A stretch of 64,000 nucleotides of DNA from Opitutaceae bacterium (GCA_041395105.1 JAWLBB010000002.1:868001-932000), one strand, 5' to 3'; positions 1 through 9,400 are shown, counted from the stretch's first letter. Made by a program: numbers and translations. Notes: generated by a model not told the origin, from the letters alone.

Positions 1-24
1 AAAATCGCTCTTGATCTTCGTCAT
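1..24 (-). CDS. possible start of a gene running off the left edge
   Basis: An ATG on the minus strand at position 24 opens a frame reading MTKIKSDF to the window edge, 13 bases after the ribokinase stop. The position suits a next gene in the ribokinase transcript. Only eight codons are visible, there is no obvious Shine-Dalgarno sequence, and no family can be named. Confidence 0.25.
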
Positions 25-37
25 GGGGAATTGGATA

Positions 38-955
38 TCAAAGGACTTCGCTCCGCCTGGGCATGGAAGGCTGGGCCCCCTGCCGGGTGACGCTGATGGC
101 GGCAGCCTTCATCGCCCGCTTGACCGAGTCCTCGAGCGAGAGTCCCTCGGCAATCCCGACCGCCAGCCAGGCGGTGAAACAATCACCGGCCCCCACCGTG
201 TCGACGGCCTCGACCTTGACCACCGGAATGTCCGTCCGACCCTCCGCGTTGTAGATGCGGGCTCCCTGCGCGCCGAGCGTGACCACGATCTGCCGGCACC
301 CCCGCTTCAGAAGGGTCTCAGCCGCTTCATCAACGTCGGATGATCCGCCCAGAAGGCAGACCTCGCCCCGGTTGGGAACCAGCACGTCCACCTTGGCAAA
401 AAGACTCGGAGGCAATTCGCGGGCCGGAGCCGGATTCAGCACAAATGGAACCCCGGCCGCACCCGCCATGTCCGCGGCCGCCTCGACCGCTTCCAACGGC
501 ACCTCAAGCTGGGCGACCACCGCTCCGGCCAACCGGATCGCATCCGCCGCAGCCTGGACATCTGCCCGGCTGACCCCGTCGTTGGCTGACTTGGCCACCA
601 CGATCAGGTTCTCCTTCTCCTGACCGCCCATGATGATCAGGGCAACCCCGCTTGCCCGCGACTTGTCCTCCGTGAAGTAACTGAGGTTGATGCCCTCGCG
701 ATGGAGCTTGAGGCAGGTGGCCTCCCCGTAGGAGTCCGCGCCGCAGCGGCCGACAAATGCCACCCGGGCACCAGCCCGGGCCGCCGCAACGGCCTGATTG
801 GCTCCCTTCCCCCCGGCATATTGCTTGAACTCGCCCCCGAGGAGCGTCTCGCCCGGTTTCGGCAGACGCTCGCCCGTGATCACCAGATCGGTATTGGAAC
901 TGCCGACCACCACGATTCTCGGGGACCCGGGATTCTTTTCAGCCGTTGGAGCCAT
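38..955 (-). CDS. rbsK: ribokinase (PfkB family sugar kinase)
   Basis: A 305-residue cytosolic PfkB-family kinase, predicted to phosphorylate ribose at O5 with ATP. The N-terminal half carries the family glycine-rich signature AGGKGANQAVAAARAG. The C-terminal half carries DTVGAGDCFTAWLAVG, whose GAGD aspartate is the catalytic base of the family. The length matches bacterial ribokinases (about 300 residues). It is the last complete gene of the minus-strand block, 141 bases after the superoxide dismutase gene. No ribose transporter or repressor is visible, so the exact sugar is inferred. Other PfkB sugar kinases remain possible. Confidence 0.88.
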   Translation of the reverse strand: MAPTAEKNPGSPRIVVVGSSNTDLVITGERLPKPGETLLGGEFKQYAGGKGANQAVAAARAGARVAFVGRCGADSYGEATCLKLHREGINLSYFTEDKSRASGVALIIMGGQEKENLIVVAKSANDGVSRADVQAAADAIRLAGAVVAQLEVPLEAVEAAADMAGAAGVPFVLNPAPARELPPSLFAKVDVLVPNRGEVCLLGGSSDVDEAAETLLKRGCRQIVVTLGAQGARIYNAEGRTDIPVVKVEAVDTVGAGDCFTAWLAVGIAEGLSLEDSVKRAMKAAAISVTRQGAQPSMPRRSEVL

Positions 956-1096
956 AGGGATCCAACGCTAGATCCGAGCCGGGTCCTTTAGCGAGGGCGA
1001 AGTGCGGCCAAAACACCCTCCTCGGGCGCACCCGCATCACTTCGCGGCAAGAGACTGCCGCGACTGCAACTCGCGATCCATCCTGAGCACTGTCGA

Positions 1097-1867
1097 CTAT
1101 CGACCTTGCCCGCCTATCGCAGCGTCGTAACGCGCACCGACGAAATCCCAGTCGACCACGTTCATGAATGCCGCCACATAATCGGTCCGCTTGTTCTGAT
1201 ACTTCAGGTAGTAGGCGTGCTCCCACACGTCGACCGCCAGAAGCGGGATCGTTCCCTGAAAAGTCAGGTCCTGGTGTTTCTCCGCCTGAATCACGACCAG
1301 GTTCCCTGAAAGCTTTTCAAGACCCAGTATGCCCCACCCGCTGCCTTCCACCGAGCCCGAGACCGACCGGAAGAGTTCGCCAAATCCTTCAAAGCTGCCG
1401 AAACTCAGCCGGATCGCCATCGCCAGGCTTCCCTTCGGTGCGCCCCCGCCGTTCGGGCTCATGCAATTCCAGAACAGAACATGGAGGGCATGCCCGGACC
1501 CGTTGAAAGCCAGTTCACGCGCCCAATGCTTGGAATAGGGACGGTCTCCGTCACCCGTCGCAATCGACCGCAGCTTTTCGGCCGCCATGTTGGCGCCACG
1601 AACATAACCGGCATGGTGGATATCGTGATGCAGGCGCATCGTCTGCTCATCGATATGCGGTTCCAGCGCGTCGTAGGCATAGGGGAGCGGCGGCAGGACA
1701 TAAGTCCCGTCCCTGTAGCCGACCATGCTCTCGGGCAAGGCAACGCCCGTTCCTGCGGCGGAGTCCTCCGCCCGGAGGACGCCCCCAAATCCCAATACGG
1801 CCGCTCCCGCTCCGATTCCCTTCAGCCAGTCGCGCCGTGAAAGTTCCGATCCGTTTTCGTTAGTCAT
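1097..1867 (-). CDS. Tat-exported Fe/Mn superoxide dismutase
   Basis: A 256-residue protein of the iron/manganese superoxide dismutase family, which converts superoxide to hydrogen peroxide and oxygen. The start chosen is the ATG at 1867, which places a twin-arginine signal (SRRDWLKGIGAGAAVLGFGG) at residues 10-29. A longer in-frame start at 1945 lies in repeat DNA. Expected metal ligands are His80 (in LHHDIHH), His129 (in GHALH), and Asp213 and His217 (in DVWEHAYYLKY). The Tat signal implies folding with metal in the cytoplasm and then export to the periplasm. That is less common than cytosolic SodA/SodB. Iron versus manganese cannot be decided from sequence. Confidence 0.9.
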   Translation of the reverse strand: MTNENGSELSRRDWLKGIGAGAAVLGFGGVLRAEDSAAGTGVALPESMVGYRDGTYVLPPLPYAYDALEPHIDEQTMRLHHDIHHAGYVRGANMAAEKLRSIATGDGDRPYSKHWARELAFNGSGHALHVLFWNCMSPNGGGAPKGSLAMAIRLSFGSFEGFGELFRSVSGSVEGSGWGILGLEKLSGNLVVIQAEKHQDLTFQGTIPLLAVDVWEHAYYLKYQNKRTDYVAAFMNVVDWDFVGARYDAAIGGQGR

Positions 1868-1939
1868 AATCTTGGTTCCGTCGGTGTTGTTGGTTTCGAT
1901 TTCTGTTGGATAGAGTTTCCTGTGGCCTGAGCCGTAAAG

Positions 1940-2435
1940 CCTCAAAATGTATGGTTGATACTGCCCCTTGCCATTGAAACTGACCTGTAGGAGAGGCTTT
2001 ACGCCTCGATATTAGCAGCGATTCCCGTGAATCGAAGCGTAATCCCTCAAAATGTATGGTTGATACTGCCCCTTACCGTTCAAACTGACCTGTAGGAGAG
2101 GCTTTACGCCTCGATATCAGCAGCGATTCCCGTGAATCGAAGCGTAATCCCTTAAAATGTATGGTTGATACTGCCACTTGACGTTCAAACTGACCTGTAG
2201 GAGAGGCTTTACGCCTCGATATCAGCAGCGATTCCCGTGAATCGAAGCGTAATCCCTCAAAATGTATGGTTGATACTGCCACTTGACGTTCAAACTGACC
2301 TGTAGGAGAGGCTTTACGCCTCGATATCAGCAGCGATTCCCGTGAATCGAAGCGTAATCCCCTAAAATGTATGGTTGATACTGCCACTTGACGTTCAAAC
2401 TGACCTGTAGGAGAGGCTTTACGCCTCGATCAAAC
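1940..2435. repeat. 105-bp tandem repeat array (almost five units)
   Basis: The heptamer AAAATGT followed by ATGGTTGATACTGCC starts at 1944, 2049, 2154, 2259 and 2364, an exact 105-bp period. Each unit contains GAGGCTTTACGCCTC, a 5-bp stem hairpin. Units differ by only a few bases. Because 105 is divisible by 3, a 104-residue open frame with a 35-residue repeat appears on the minus strand, but it has no protein-like features. The array fills the space between gatB and the superoxide dismutase gene. Confidence 0.95.
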
Positions 2436-2506
2436 TTGGCCGACCGGACGAAAGCATCGAAATCTCCCCCTGCCCTTTACCTCATGCTGTCCCGTTCCCA
2501 TCGTCT

Positions 2507-3955
2507 TCATTGTGCCAGAAGCCGCCGCAGGATCTCGTCCACCATCTTCGGGTCCGCCTTGCCCCGGCTGGCTTTCATGACCGGGCCTTTCAGCGCGTTG
2601 AGGGCTTTCTCATTTCCCGATCGGTAGCTCTCGACCGACTTCCCGCCGTTCGCGATCGCTTCCGCGCACCAGGCCTCCAATTCGCCGGTGTCCGTATTCT
2701 GCTTGAGCCCCCTGCGCTCCACGATCCCGGCGGGCTCATCGCCCGAAGCGAACATCTCCGCAAAGACCTCGCGGGCCTGGCTGCTCGAAACCACTCCGCC
2801 CTCCACCAATGCCACCAGGTCCCGAATCTGTCCCGGTTGAATCTTCAGCTCGTCGATGGAGAGTGAAGCTTGGGACATTTCGCGCAGCAGATCGTTCGTC
2901 ACCCAGTTGGCAATGGCCTGCGCCCGGCCCGTCTCGGCGCCCACCGCCTCTTCAAAGTACTCGGCCAAACCCCGATCCGCCACCAGGACCGAGGTGATCG
3001 TGTAGGGCAGACCGAATGTCTCCATCAGACGGCGCTGCCGCTCAAAGGGCATTTCCGGCAGCTGCACCCTGATCGATTCCTTCCACCCTTCATCGACCAC
3101 CACCGGCATCAGGTCGGGATCCGGGAAATAGCGGTAATCGTGGTCCATCTCCTTCGTCCGCATCGGCTGGGAGACACCTGTATCCGCATCCCACCGACGG
3201 GTCTCCTGGACGATGGCCTCCCCTCGCCGCACCGCCCCGATCTGGCGGCGGATCTCGTATTCGACCCCGTTGCGCACCCCGCTGATGCTGTTGAGGTTCT
3301 TCAGCTCCACCTTGGTTCCGAGCTTCTCCTGGCCGACCGGCCGCACGCTGATGTTCGCATCACAACGCAGCTGCCCCTTCTCCATGTCGCAATCCGATAT
3401 GCCCGCCCCGACCAAAGCCTGGCGCAGGGCGGTCAACAGCGCAAACACTTCGTCCGGATCACTCATGTCCGGCTCGGTCACGATTTCCATCAGCGGCGTT
3501 CCCGCCCGGTTGAAGTCAACCAGTGAGTCGTTCGCAAAGTGATTCAGCTTCCCCACGTCCTCCTCGAGGTGAATCCGCGTCAGCCGCACCTTCCGGTGGG
3601 CCCCCATCACGTTGCGCGACGGCCCCGGCAACTCGATCTCGACCTCACCCCCGACACAGATCGGCTGGTCGTATTGGGAAATCTGGTAGTTCTTGGCGCT
3701 GTCCGGATAGAAGTAGTTCTTGCGGTCCCACTTGCAGACCTCCGCGATCCGGCAGTCGAACATAAGTCCGGTCGCGATGATGCGGTCAATCGCCACCTTG
3801 TTCATCACCGGCAGGGCTCCCGGCAGGCCCAGGACCACCGGATCCGTCAGGTGGTTGGGCTCGTGGGCAAACCCCGCCTCCACCGGAGTGAACATCTTCG
3901 TCCGGGTCTTGATCTGCACGTGGACTTCAAGTCCGATGACCGCTTCGAATTCCAT
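2507..3955 (-). CDS. gatB: Asp/Glu-tRNA amidotransferase subunit B
   Basis: A 482-residue GatB subunit of the GatCAB complex, which phosphorylates and amidates mischarged Glu-tRNA(Gln) and/or Asp-tRNA(Asn). The N-terminus FEAVIGLEVHVQ, the central DFNRAGTPLMEIVTEPDM block and YRYFPDPDLMPV are typical of the GatB/GatE catalytic cradle. The C-terminal 150 residues form the helical and YqeY-like tail that binds tRNA. It lies downstream of gatC-gatA but is separated from them by a zinc peptidase gene. The peptidase stop is 25 bases from the gatB start, so co-transcription is likely. Confidence 0.97.
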   Translation of the reverse strand: MEFEAVIGLEVHVQIKTRTKMFTPVEAGFAHEPNHLTDPVVLGLPGALPVMNKVAIDRIIATGLMFDCRIAEVCKWDRKNYFYPDSAKNYQISQYDQPICVGGEVEIELPGPSRNVMGAHRKVRLTRIHLEEDVGKLNHFANDSLVDFNRAGTPLMEIVTEPDMSDPDEVFALLTALRQALVGAGISDCDMEKGQLRCDANISVRPVGQEKLGTKVELKNLNSISGVRNGVEYEIRRQIGAVRRGEAIVQETRRWDADTGVSQPMRTKEMDHDYRYFPDPDLMPVVVDEGWKESIRVQLPEMPFERQRRLMETFGLPYTITSVLVADRGLAEYFEEAVGAETGRAQAIANWVTNDLLREMSQASLSIDELKIQPGQIRDLVALVEGGVVSSSQAREVFAEMFASGDEPAGIVERRGLKQNTDTGELEAWCAEAIANGGKSVESYRSGNEKALNALKGPVMKASRGKADPKMVDEILRRLLAQ

Positions 3956-3980
3956 GGTGTCGTTCTCCCTTCGCCCGCCG

Positions 3981-6875
3981 CTAGCTTCCCGGCCGCCCGA
4001 TCACGTCCGCTCCTGCCGATCCTCCCGAATCAATCTGAAAGACCCCGACAAACGGCTTGGGGACAATCGCCACCGTCCGGGTGTTCTCCCTGCCCATCAC
4101 CTTCGCGGCAAATCGATTGACCTCTTCCAGGCTCAGCAACTCCGGCAGCTCTTTCTTCAGCTGAATGGCTTCATCGAGAGTCTGCGGATCCTCCTGTGCG
4201 CGCATCAGGACCTGCTCGATGAGGAACCCGTTGTTGGAAAACGCCTGACGCATGTGCCCGATGAACGGTTCGATCGCCCCGTCAAACTCCTCCCGGGTCA
4301 CCCCTTCGGTGGAGATCTCATCCGCGATCCGCTCGACCTTCCGGGCAATCGCCTCGGCGTCGGCGGGAGAACAGTCCACCGTGGCCTGAATCAGGGCAAA
4401 TGATTCGTATTCCGGATACGCGATGAGCTCCGACGAAGGCGAATAGGCCAGTCCGAGATCTTCACGCACCTCGCGGCTGATCCGGACCTGAAGTATCCGG
4501 CTCAGGACATTGAGGTTGGCCCGGTCCTGCAGGGTGATCTTGCCCTCGATCGGCCAGATCCCGACCGCCACCGCCTGATGGTCCTCGCCCACGAATTCGA
4601 CCCGCTGAAAACCCGGTCCCGCCGCCATCTTCACCGGACGGACAAAACCCGTCTTCTTCTTCGCCGCTCGCTTCGGCAACTCCCCCAGGGTCCTCGCCAT
4701 GCTCGCGACCGCCATCTCTTCGGGAATATCACCGACCAGGGTCACCTCGACATAACCCTCCGTCAAAGGCTTTTCCACCCAGTTTCGCACGTCGGAGACG
4801 CCCAGCGTGGCATAGTCCATCGGATCCCCCCAGACAAAGCGCGCATCGGTCCGGTAGAGATGGTTGTCAAGTTTACGGAACCCGTCCTGCAGTCCCAGGC
4901 TCGAGCCCTGCCGAGCCTGCATCGCCCCGACCAATTCGCTGTTGAAGGCTCCACGGGAGAATTTGGGTTGATAAAGAAATTCCGTCACAATGCCAAGAAA
5001 TGTATCCAAATCCTCACTCCCAAAGGCTCCCCGGAAGGTGAAGGCGTCGTGATCATCAAGATCAAAGCTGAAATCGAGCATCGAGGCGCTGAGGAAGGAA
5101 CCGATATCATCCGCCATATAATGCGAGGTTCCGCTCAGCAGGACCGTCGCCAGGGCAAAATCCCGAATCGCCTTCCGGTTGCCCTTCAGGTCGAACATCC
5201 CGCCGCCCACCCGGACAACGGCCCGGACAATCGAAGGCTCCTGACGGCTTTCCACGAAATTGAACCGTACCCCGTTGCTGAATTTCATCAGGCCTGCATT
5301 CAACTCGGGCACCTCCCGACGCTCGACCACCTCCCCGGGAGGACCCCAATCCTGCAGTTCAAACTCCTTGGTCAGATCCGCCTGCATCGAGACATACGAA
5401 ATGCCTCCTTTCCGGTGACGTCGGATGTCGTCGACAATCTCCGTGGGGCCTCCCTTTACCACCACCTCACCCGAGATATGATAGGCCATGTTCTCCATGT
5501 TCCAGCTGTCGCGAAAAGCCTTGTTCACATCCGCGATATTCAGCTCACGGAGAAACTGCTCACGCATGGCCAGGTCCGCCTCGATTCCGATGAAAACCTG
5601 GTCGCTCACGATCGATTCGACCAGGGCCGACGCGATCGAGTTCGGATCGAGTTTCGCATACTGCGCCCGCGCCTTGCCGAGATCGAGCAGTCCCCGTTTC
5701 TTCAGCCAATCCGCTTCCTTGGCCTGAAATCCGTCCTCGTAAGTCAGCCGGATGACCTGATCCAGCGAGAGAAGCCCATTGCGCCACCCTTCGCCCCCCG
5801 CCGTGTAGAGCCCGGCCATCGACGCCGTGATCCCGACCGATCGCTCAACCGAGGCTCCGGCTCCGCCCGCCTGCTGAATCATCCTCTGCAGCCGGTTGGT
5901 CAGCAACTGGGCCGCCAACTGACTGTCATTCCAGCGCTTCCGAGCCGCCAGGGAATCCGTTCGATCGCGGTCGGGCTCCACCGAGGCCACCTGAATCGAA
6001 GCCGAACCCACGTGGGAGACTTCAAAGATATCCGCCCGGATCCCGCGGCCCGTGTTCAGTTTCCCCAGATCGCGATCGGGAACGCGCGTCGTCGGCTTCG
6101 CCATGCTCCCGAAAAACTCCCGGGTCAGCCCGATCATGCCGTCCACTTGAATATCCCCGGCCACCACCAGTATCATCAGGTCCGGGCGGTAGTTGCGGGT
6201 ATAATAGCCCATGAAGTCGGATCGACTGGCGGTCTCGATAACCTTGGTCAGTCCGATCGGATTACGGTCCGGCAAAGTCAGGCCCGAAAAGAAGAAGCTG
6301 GTCGATGCATTCTGGCTCCGAAACTCAAAGCCGTCATGGATGCGCAGTTCACTGAGAATCACCCCACGCTCCTTGTCGATTTCCGCCTGCGAAAACTCTA
6401 TCCCGTCGGCAAAATCCCTGAGCAGGACCAGTCCTCGACGCAGCAACGCATCCGAGTTGTCCTGAAAATCAAGGATATAGACTGTGTGATCGTGAGTGGT
6501 CACCGCGTTGACATCGCTCCCGAACTCCATGCCGAGATGCTGGAAAAACGAGATCATCTCGCTGGACTGGAAGTTCCGGGTTCCGTTGAAGGCCATGTGC
6601 TCGGTGAAATGGGCCAGGCCCCGCTCATTCTCCTTCTCGTCCAGTGATCCCGCGAGGACCAGCAGCTGGATACTGACCCGCCCCGGGAGGCCCCCATGCG
6701 GCAGGATCGCGTAGCGCAGCCCGTTTTCCAGACTGCCCCAGACAACATCAGGGTCCGGCTTCAGGGAACTGCTCTCATGGGCCCAGGTCCCGGTACGCGG
6801 ATCAGCCATCAGCAGCACGGGCCAGAAAACGGCCAGCACAACGGCAAGAACCTGACGGCGGCTAAAACTCCTCAT
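3981..6875 (-). CDS. secreted M16 family zinc metallopeptidase
   Basis: A 964-residue two-domain pitrilysin/insulinase-family peptidase. The ATG at 6875 is chosen because it gives a signal peptide (MRSFSRRQVLAVVLAVFWPV then LLMADP). Alternatives lie at 6896 and 7046. The inverted zinc motif HFTEH is at residues 89-93 and the third ligand glutamate is near residue 169 in DKERGVILSE, so the first domain looks catalytically intact. The C-terminal half is the inactive M16C partner, as in family members that form a closed chamber. It is predicted to degrade peptides in the periplasm. It sits between gatA and gatB, with no obvious functional link to them. Confidence 0.9.
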   Translation of the reverse strand: MRSFSRRQVLAVVLAVFWPVLLMADPRTGTWAHESSSLKPDPDVVWGSLENGLRYAILPHGGLPGRVSIQLLVLAGSLDEKENERGLAHFTEHMAFNGTRNFQSSEMISFFQHLGMEFGSDVNAVTTHDHTVYILDFQDNSDALLRRGLVLLRDFADGIEFSQAEIDKERGVILSELRIHDGFEFRSQNASTSFFFSGLTLPDRNPIGLTKVIETASRSDFMGYYTRNYRPDLMILVVAGDIQVDGMIGLTREFFGSMAKPTTRVPDRDLGKLNTGRGIRADIFEVSHVGSASIQVASVEPDRDRTDSLAARKRWNDSQLAAQLLTNRLQRMIQQAGGAGASVERSVGITASMAGLYTAGGEGWRNGLLSLDQVIRLTYEDGFQAKEADWLKKRGLLDLGKARAQYAKLDPNSIASALVESIVSDQVFIGIEADLAMREQFLRELNIADVNKAFRDSWNMENMAYHISGEVVVKGGPTEIVDDIRRHRKGGISYVSMQADLTKEFELQDWGPPGEVVERREVPELNAGLMKFSNGVRFNFVESRQEPSIVRAVVRVGGGMFDLKGNRKAIRDFALATVLLSGTSHYMADDIGSFLSASMLDFSFDLDDHDAFTFRGAFGSEDLDTFLGIVTEFLYQPKFSRGAFNSELVGAMQARQGSSLGLQDGFRKLDNHLYRTDARFVWGDPMDYATLGVSDVRNWVEKPLTEGYVEVTLVGDIPEEMAVASMARTLGELPKRAAKKKTGFVRPVKMAAGPGFQRVEFVGEDHQAVAVGIWPIEGKITLQDRANLNVLSRILQVRISREVREDLGLAYSPSSELIAYPEYESFALIQATVDCSPADAEAIARKVERIADEISTEGVTREEFDGAIEPFIGHMRQAFSNNGFLIEQVLMRAQEDPQTLDEAIQLKKELPELLSLEEVNRFAAKVMGRENTRTVAIVPKPFVGVFQIDSGGSAGADVIGRPGS

Positions 6876-7072
6876 CCCCGCATCTATGAGCCTCATCCCC
6901 GCAGAGTCAAACGCCCGCGACCCGATTCCCACGCTCCTTCCAGTGCTGCCAGACCCCAAAGGTAGGGACGGACCGCCGGGCCGTCCACAACCGGAACCCA
7001 GAGATCGTTCTCCGAAAACCTCCACTCCACTACACCATCCCTCCAACTCTTCCCCCCTTCAGCGCCCACCCG

Positions 7073-7146
7073 TCCCGGCCCGAAGGCGTCGGGACCTGTC
7101 CCGGCCCGAAGGCGTCGGGATCTGTCCCGGCCCGAAGGCGTCGGGA
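7073..7146. repeat. three 26-bp hairpin repeats
   Basis: A 22-base near-palindrome beginning TCCCGGCCCGAAGG and ending CGTCGGGA occurs at 7073, 7099 and 7125, separated by ACCTG or TCTG type spacers. Each copy can fold as TCCCG with CGGGA and GCC with GGC around a CGAA loop. It lies in the spacer between gatA and the M16 peptidase and could act as transcript punctuation. Confidence 0.85.
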
Positions 7147-7193
7147 AGCAACCATCTTCCCTTCTTCCGTTCTTCCTGTTTTCCCCTCAAAAC

Positions 7194-8660
7194 CTAAATC
7201 ACAGGCGACTGACGCACAAAATCATGTCCCCGCTCGAATCGACGCCCCAGTTCCAGGATCTCCGCCTCTCCGAAGGGTCGACCCAGAATCTGCAGCCCGA
7301 TGGGCAGGCCCGCCGAAGTGAACCCGCAGGGTATCGACAAACCCGGGATCCCCGCCAGATTGGCACTGAGCGTATAGATGTCGCTCAGGTACATTTCCAG
7401 CGGATCCGATGACCGCTCGCCTTTCCGGAAGGCGGCAAAGGGCGATGTCGGCGTCAGCAACGCATCCACCTGCCCGAAGGCATTGAGGAAATCCTGACGG
7501 ATCAGCGTGCGCACCTTCTGGGCACGCAGGTAGTAGGCATCATAATAACCGCTGCTCAGGACATAGGTTCCCAGGATGATCCGTCGCTTCACTTCTGGGC
7601 CGAAGCCTTCAGCCCGCGACTGAAAATAGAGATCAATCCCGTCCTCCGCCCGGGCCGCCCGGTGACCATACCGAACGCCGTCGTAACGGGCGAGATTCGA
7701 TGAGGCCTCCGCCGTCGCGATGATATAATAGGTCGCCACCGCGTACTCGGTGTGCGGCAGAGAGACTTCCCGAACCTCGCATCCATTCGCCTCATAAAAG
7801 GCAATCGCACAGTCAATCGCCGCTTTGACCTCGGAGTCGATTCCCTCGGCCAGGTATTCCTTCGGCACCCCGAGCCGCCAGACCCGGTCCGCCTTCCCGC
7901 CGGTCGGCCCGAAGTCCCCGACCGGCTGGTCAACCGAGGTCGAGTCCCGGCCGTCATGGCCGGCAATCGCCCCAAGAAGCAGCGCTGCGTCGTCCACGGT
8001 CCGGGCCATCGGCCCGACCTGGTCAAGTGACGAGGCAAACGCCACCAGTCCATAGCGCGAGACCCGGCCGTAGGTCGGCTTCAGGCCCACCACTCCGCAG
8101 AACGAGGCCGGCTGTCGCACCGAACCCCCGGTATCACTCCCCAACGCCAGCGTCGTCTCCCGCGCCGCCACCGCAGCCGCACTCCCCCCGCTGCTGCCTC
8201 CGGGCACCCGGGTCAGATCCCAAGGATTCGAGGTCACCTTGACCGATGAGTTCTCCGTCGACGAGCCCATGGCGAACTCGTCCATATTCAACCGACCCCA
8301 GACAATCGCCCCCGCCGCCTTCAGGCGTTCGACCGCATGGGCATCATAGGGAGAGACAAACCCCTCCAGCATCCGGCTGGCACACCCCAAAGGCTGTCCG
8401 CGAACAGCCAATACATCCTTGACCCCGACCGGAACTCCGTCGAGCGGACCACGGCTCATTCCCTCCGCCCGCCGCCGATCCGAGGCGTCCGCCTGGGCCA
8501 GGGCATCCGCCTCGTCATAGGAAAGAAAAGCCCCGACCGAGCCATCGACCGCCTTGGTCCGATCCAGATGGGCGGACATGACCTCCCGGGCCGAGATCGA
8601 TCCATCCGCCAGGAGCGATCCCAATTCCAACGCCGTCTTCTCAATAATCACGTCAGCCAT
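7194..8660 (-). CDS. gatA: Asp/Glu-tRNA amidotransferase subunit A
   Basis: A 488-residue amidase-signature protein, the glutaminase subunit of GatCAB that releases ammonia from glutamine for GatB. The glycine/serine-rich signature reads GGSSGGSAAAVAARETTLAL and then GSDTGGSVRQPASF. It contains the cis-Ser (GGSSGGS) and the nucleophilic Ser (DTGGSVR) of the Ser-cisSer-Lys triad. The lysine is in VPVGVKDVLAVRGQP near residue 80. Length and motif order match GatA. It follows gatC with a 66-base spacer made of heptamer repeats. The presence of GatCAB suggests that AsnRS, GlnRS or both are absent from this genome. Confidence 0.97.
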   Translation of the reverse strand: MADVIIEKTALELGSLLADGSISAREVMSAHLDRTKAVDGSVGAFLSYDEADALAQADASDRRRAEGMSRGPLDGVPVGVKDVLAVRGQPLGCASRMLEGFVSPYDAHAVERLKAAGAIVWGRLNMDEFAMGSSTENSSVKVTSNPWDLTRVPGGSSGGSAAAVAARETTLALGSDTGGSVRQPASFCGVVGLKPTYGRVSRYGLVAFASSLDQVGPMARTVDDAALLLGAIAGHDGRDSTSVDQPVGDFGPTGGKADRVWRLGVPKEYLAEGIDSEVKAAIDCAIAFYEANGCEVREVSLPHTEYAVATYYIIATAEASSNLARYDGVRYGHRAARAEDGIDLYFQSRAEGFGPEVKRRIILGTYVLSSGYYDAYYLRAQKVRTLIRQDFLNAFGQVDALLTPTSPFAAFRKGERSSDPLEMYLSDIYTLSANLAGIPGLSIPCGFTSAGLPIGLQILGRPFGEAEILELGRRFERGHDFVRQSPVI

Positions 8661-8720
8661 GCAACAAGAGTCCAGTCACCCATCACCCATCTCCCATCTC
8701 CCATTTTAGCATCTCCCATT
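8661..8720. repeat. 7-bp-period array in the gatC-gatA spacer
   Basis: The plus strand reads runs of CCCATCT/CCCATCA spaced by 7 bases (TGGGAGA on the coding strand). The array occupies nearly the whole spacer between the gatC stop and the gatA start. The same array type recurs at 37000-37030, 37400-37440 and 41249-41330. Confidence 0.8.
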
Positions 8721-8726
8721 TCCGCA

Positions 8727-9017
8727 TCACTCCACCACTTTCGGCACGACAAACATCCCCTCGCGGGCCGCCGGGGCATTGCGCAGGGCTTCTTCCGGAC
8801 TCAGGGCGGATCGCACCTCGTCGTCACGCCAGACATTGGTCACCGGGATGGCATGGGCGGTCGGCTCAACCCCGTCGATTTCCACCGTATTGAGTTTCTC
8901 AATATAGGTCAGGACCTCCTCGAGCTGGCCCGAAAAGAGCCGCTTTTCCTCCGCGCTCAGGGCGATCCGCGCCAGGTTGGCCACGTAATCAATATCAATG
9001 GGGGCGTGTGTGCTCAT
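8727..9017 (-). CDS. gatC: Asp/Glu-tRNA amidotransferase subunit C
   Basis: A 96-residue GatC, the small subunit that wraps around GatA and stabilises the GatA-GatB interface. The typical N-terminus with IDYVANLARIALSAEEK and the C-terminal block starting LRNAPAAREGMFVVPKVVE are present. The start is set at the ATG at 9017. The longer open frame to 9104 runs into the upstream 183-bp repeat and gives extra residues not found in GatC proteins. It is the first gene of the gatC-gatA-peptidase-gatB run. Confidence 0.94.
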   Translation of the reverse strand: MSTHAPIDIDYVANLARIALSAEEKRLFSGQLEEVLTYIEKLNTVEIDGVEPTAHAIPVTNVWRDDEVRSALSPEEALRNAPAAREGMFVVPKVVE

Positions 9018-9019
9018 GT

Positions 9020-9400
9020 CGTTTTCTCCAGCTGATCCATCCGCTTCAGAGTGTAGCCACCGCGCTGTGCCGCGGTGTCCGTCGACCCTGGAAAACGCCG
9101 ACACAGCGACGTTGCTCTACACCCAAAAACCGGGAAAACCGGCTCAAGACTGAACCGTTCGCATCACCCACCGCCAATAACCTGCACATCCCGTTGGTCA
9201 TCCCGTTTTCTCCAGCTGATCCATCCGCTTCAGAGTGTAGCCACCGCGCTGTGCCGCGGTGTCCGTCGACCCAGGAAAACGCCGACACAGCGACGTTGCT
9301 ACACCCAAAGACCGGGAAAACCGGCTCCAGACTGAACCGTTCGCATCACCCACCACCAATAATCTGCATATCCCGTTGGTCATCCCGTTTTCTCCACGCC
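9020..9400. repeat. tandem duplication of about 183 bp with internal hairpins
   Basis: Two near-identical units begin with CGTTTTCTCCAGCTGATCC at 9020 and 9204, and the first bases of a third begin at 9386. Each unit contains the hairpin CACCGCG-CTGTGC-CGCGGTG (first copy 9058-9077) and a second CGACACAGCGACG segment. A relative of the hairpin with a differently paired stem occurs at 24802-24821. The units separate pheT from gatC. I see no protein-coding frame with support here. Confidence 0.92.

Noticed and set aside
2073..2387. 104-residue frame with a perfect 35-residue repeat
   Set aside because: It is the translation of the 105-bp DNA array. The frame is open only because the period is a multiple of three, and there is no ribosome-binding site.
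1940..2435. CRISPR array
   Set aside because: Units are nearly identical along their full 105 bp, so there are no unique spacers, and no cas genes are present.
4578..6647. 689-codon frame opposite the M16 peptidase
   Set aside because: An antisense shadow of a clear peptidase gene in GC-rich DNA. Its composition (rich in Arg, His, Pro, Gln) is not protein-like.
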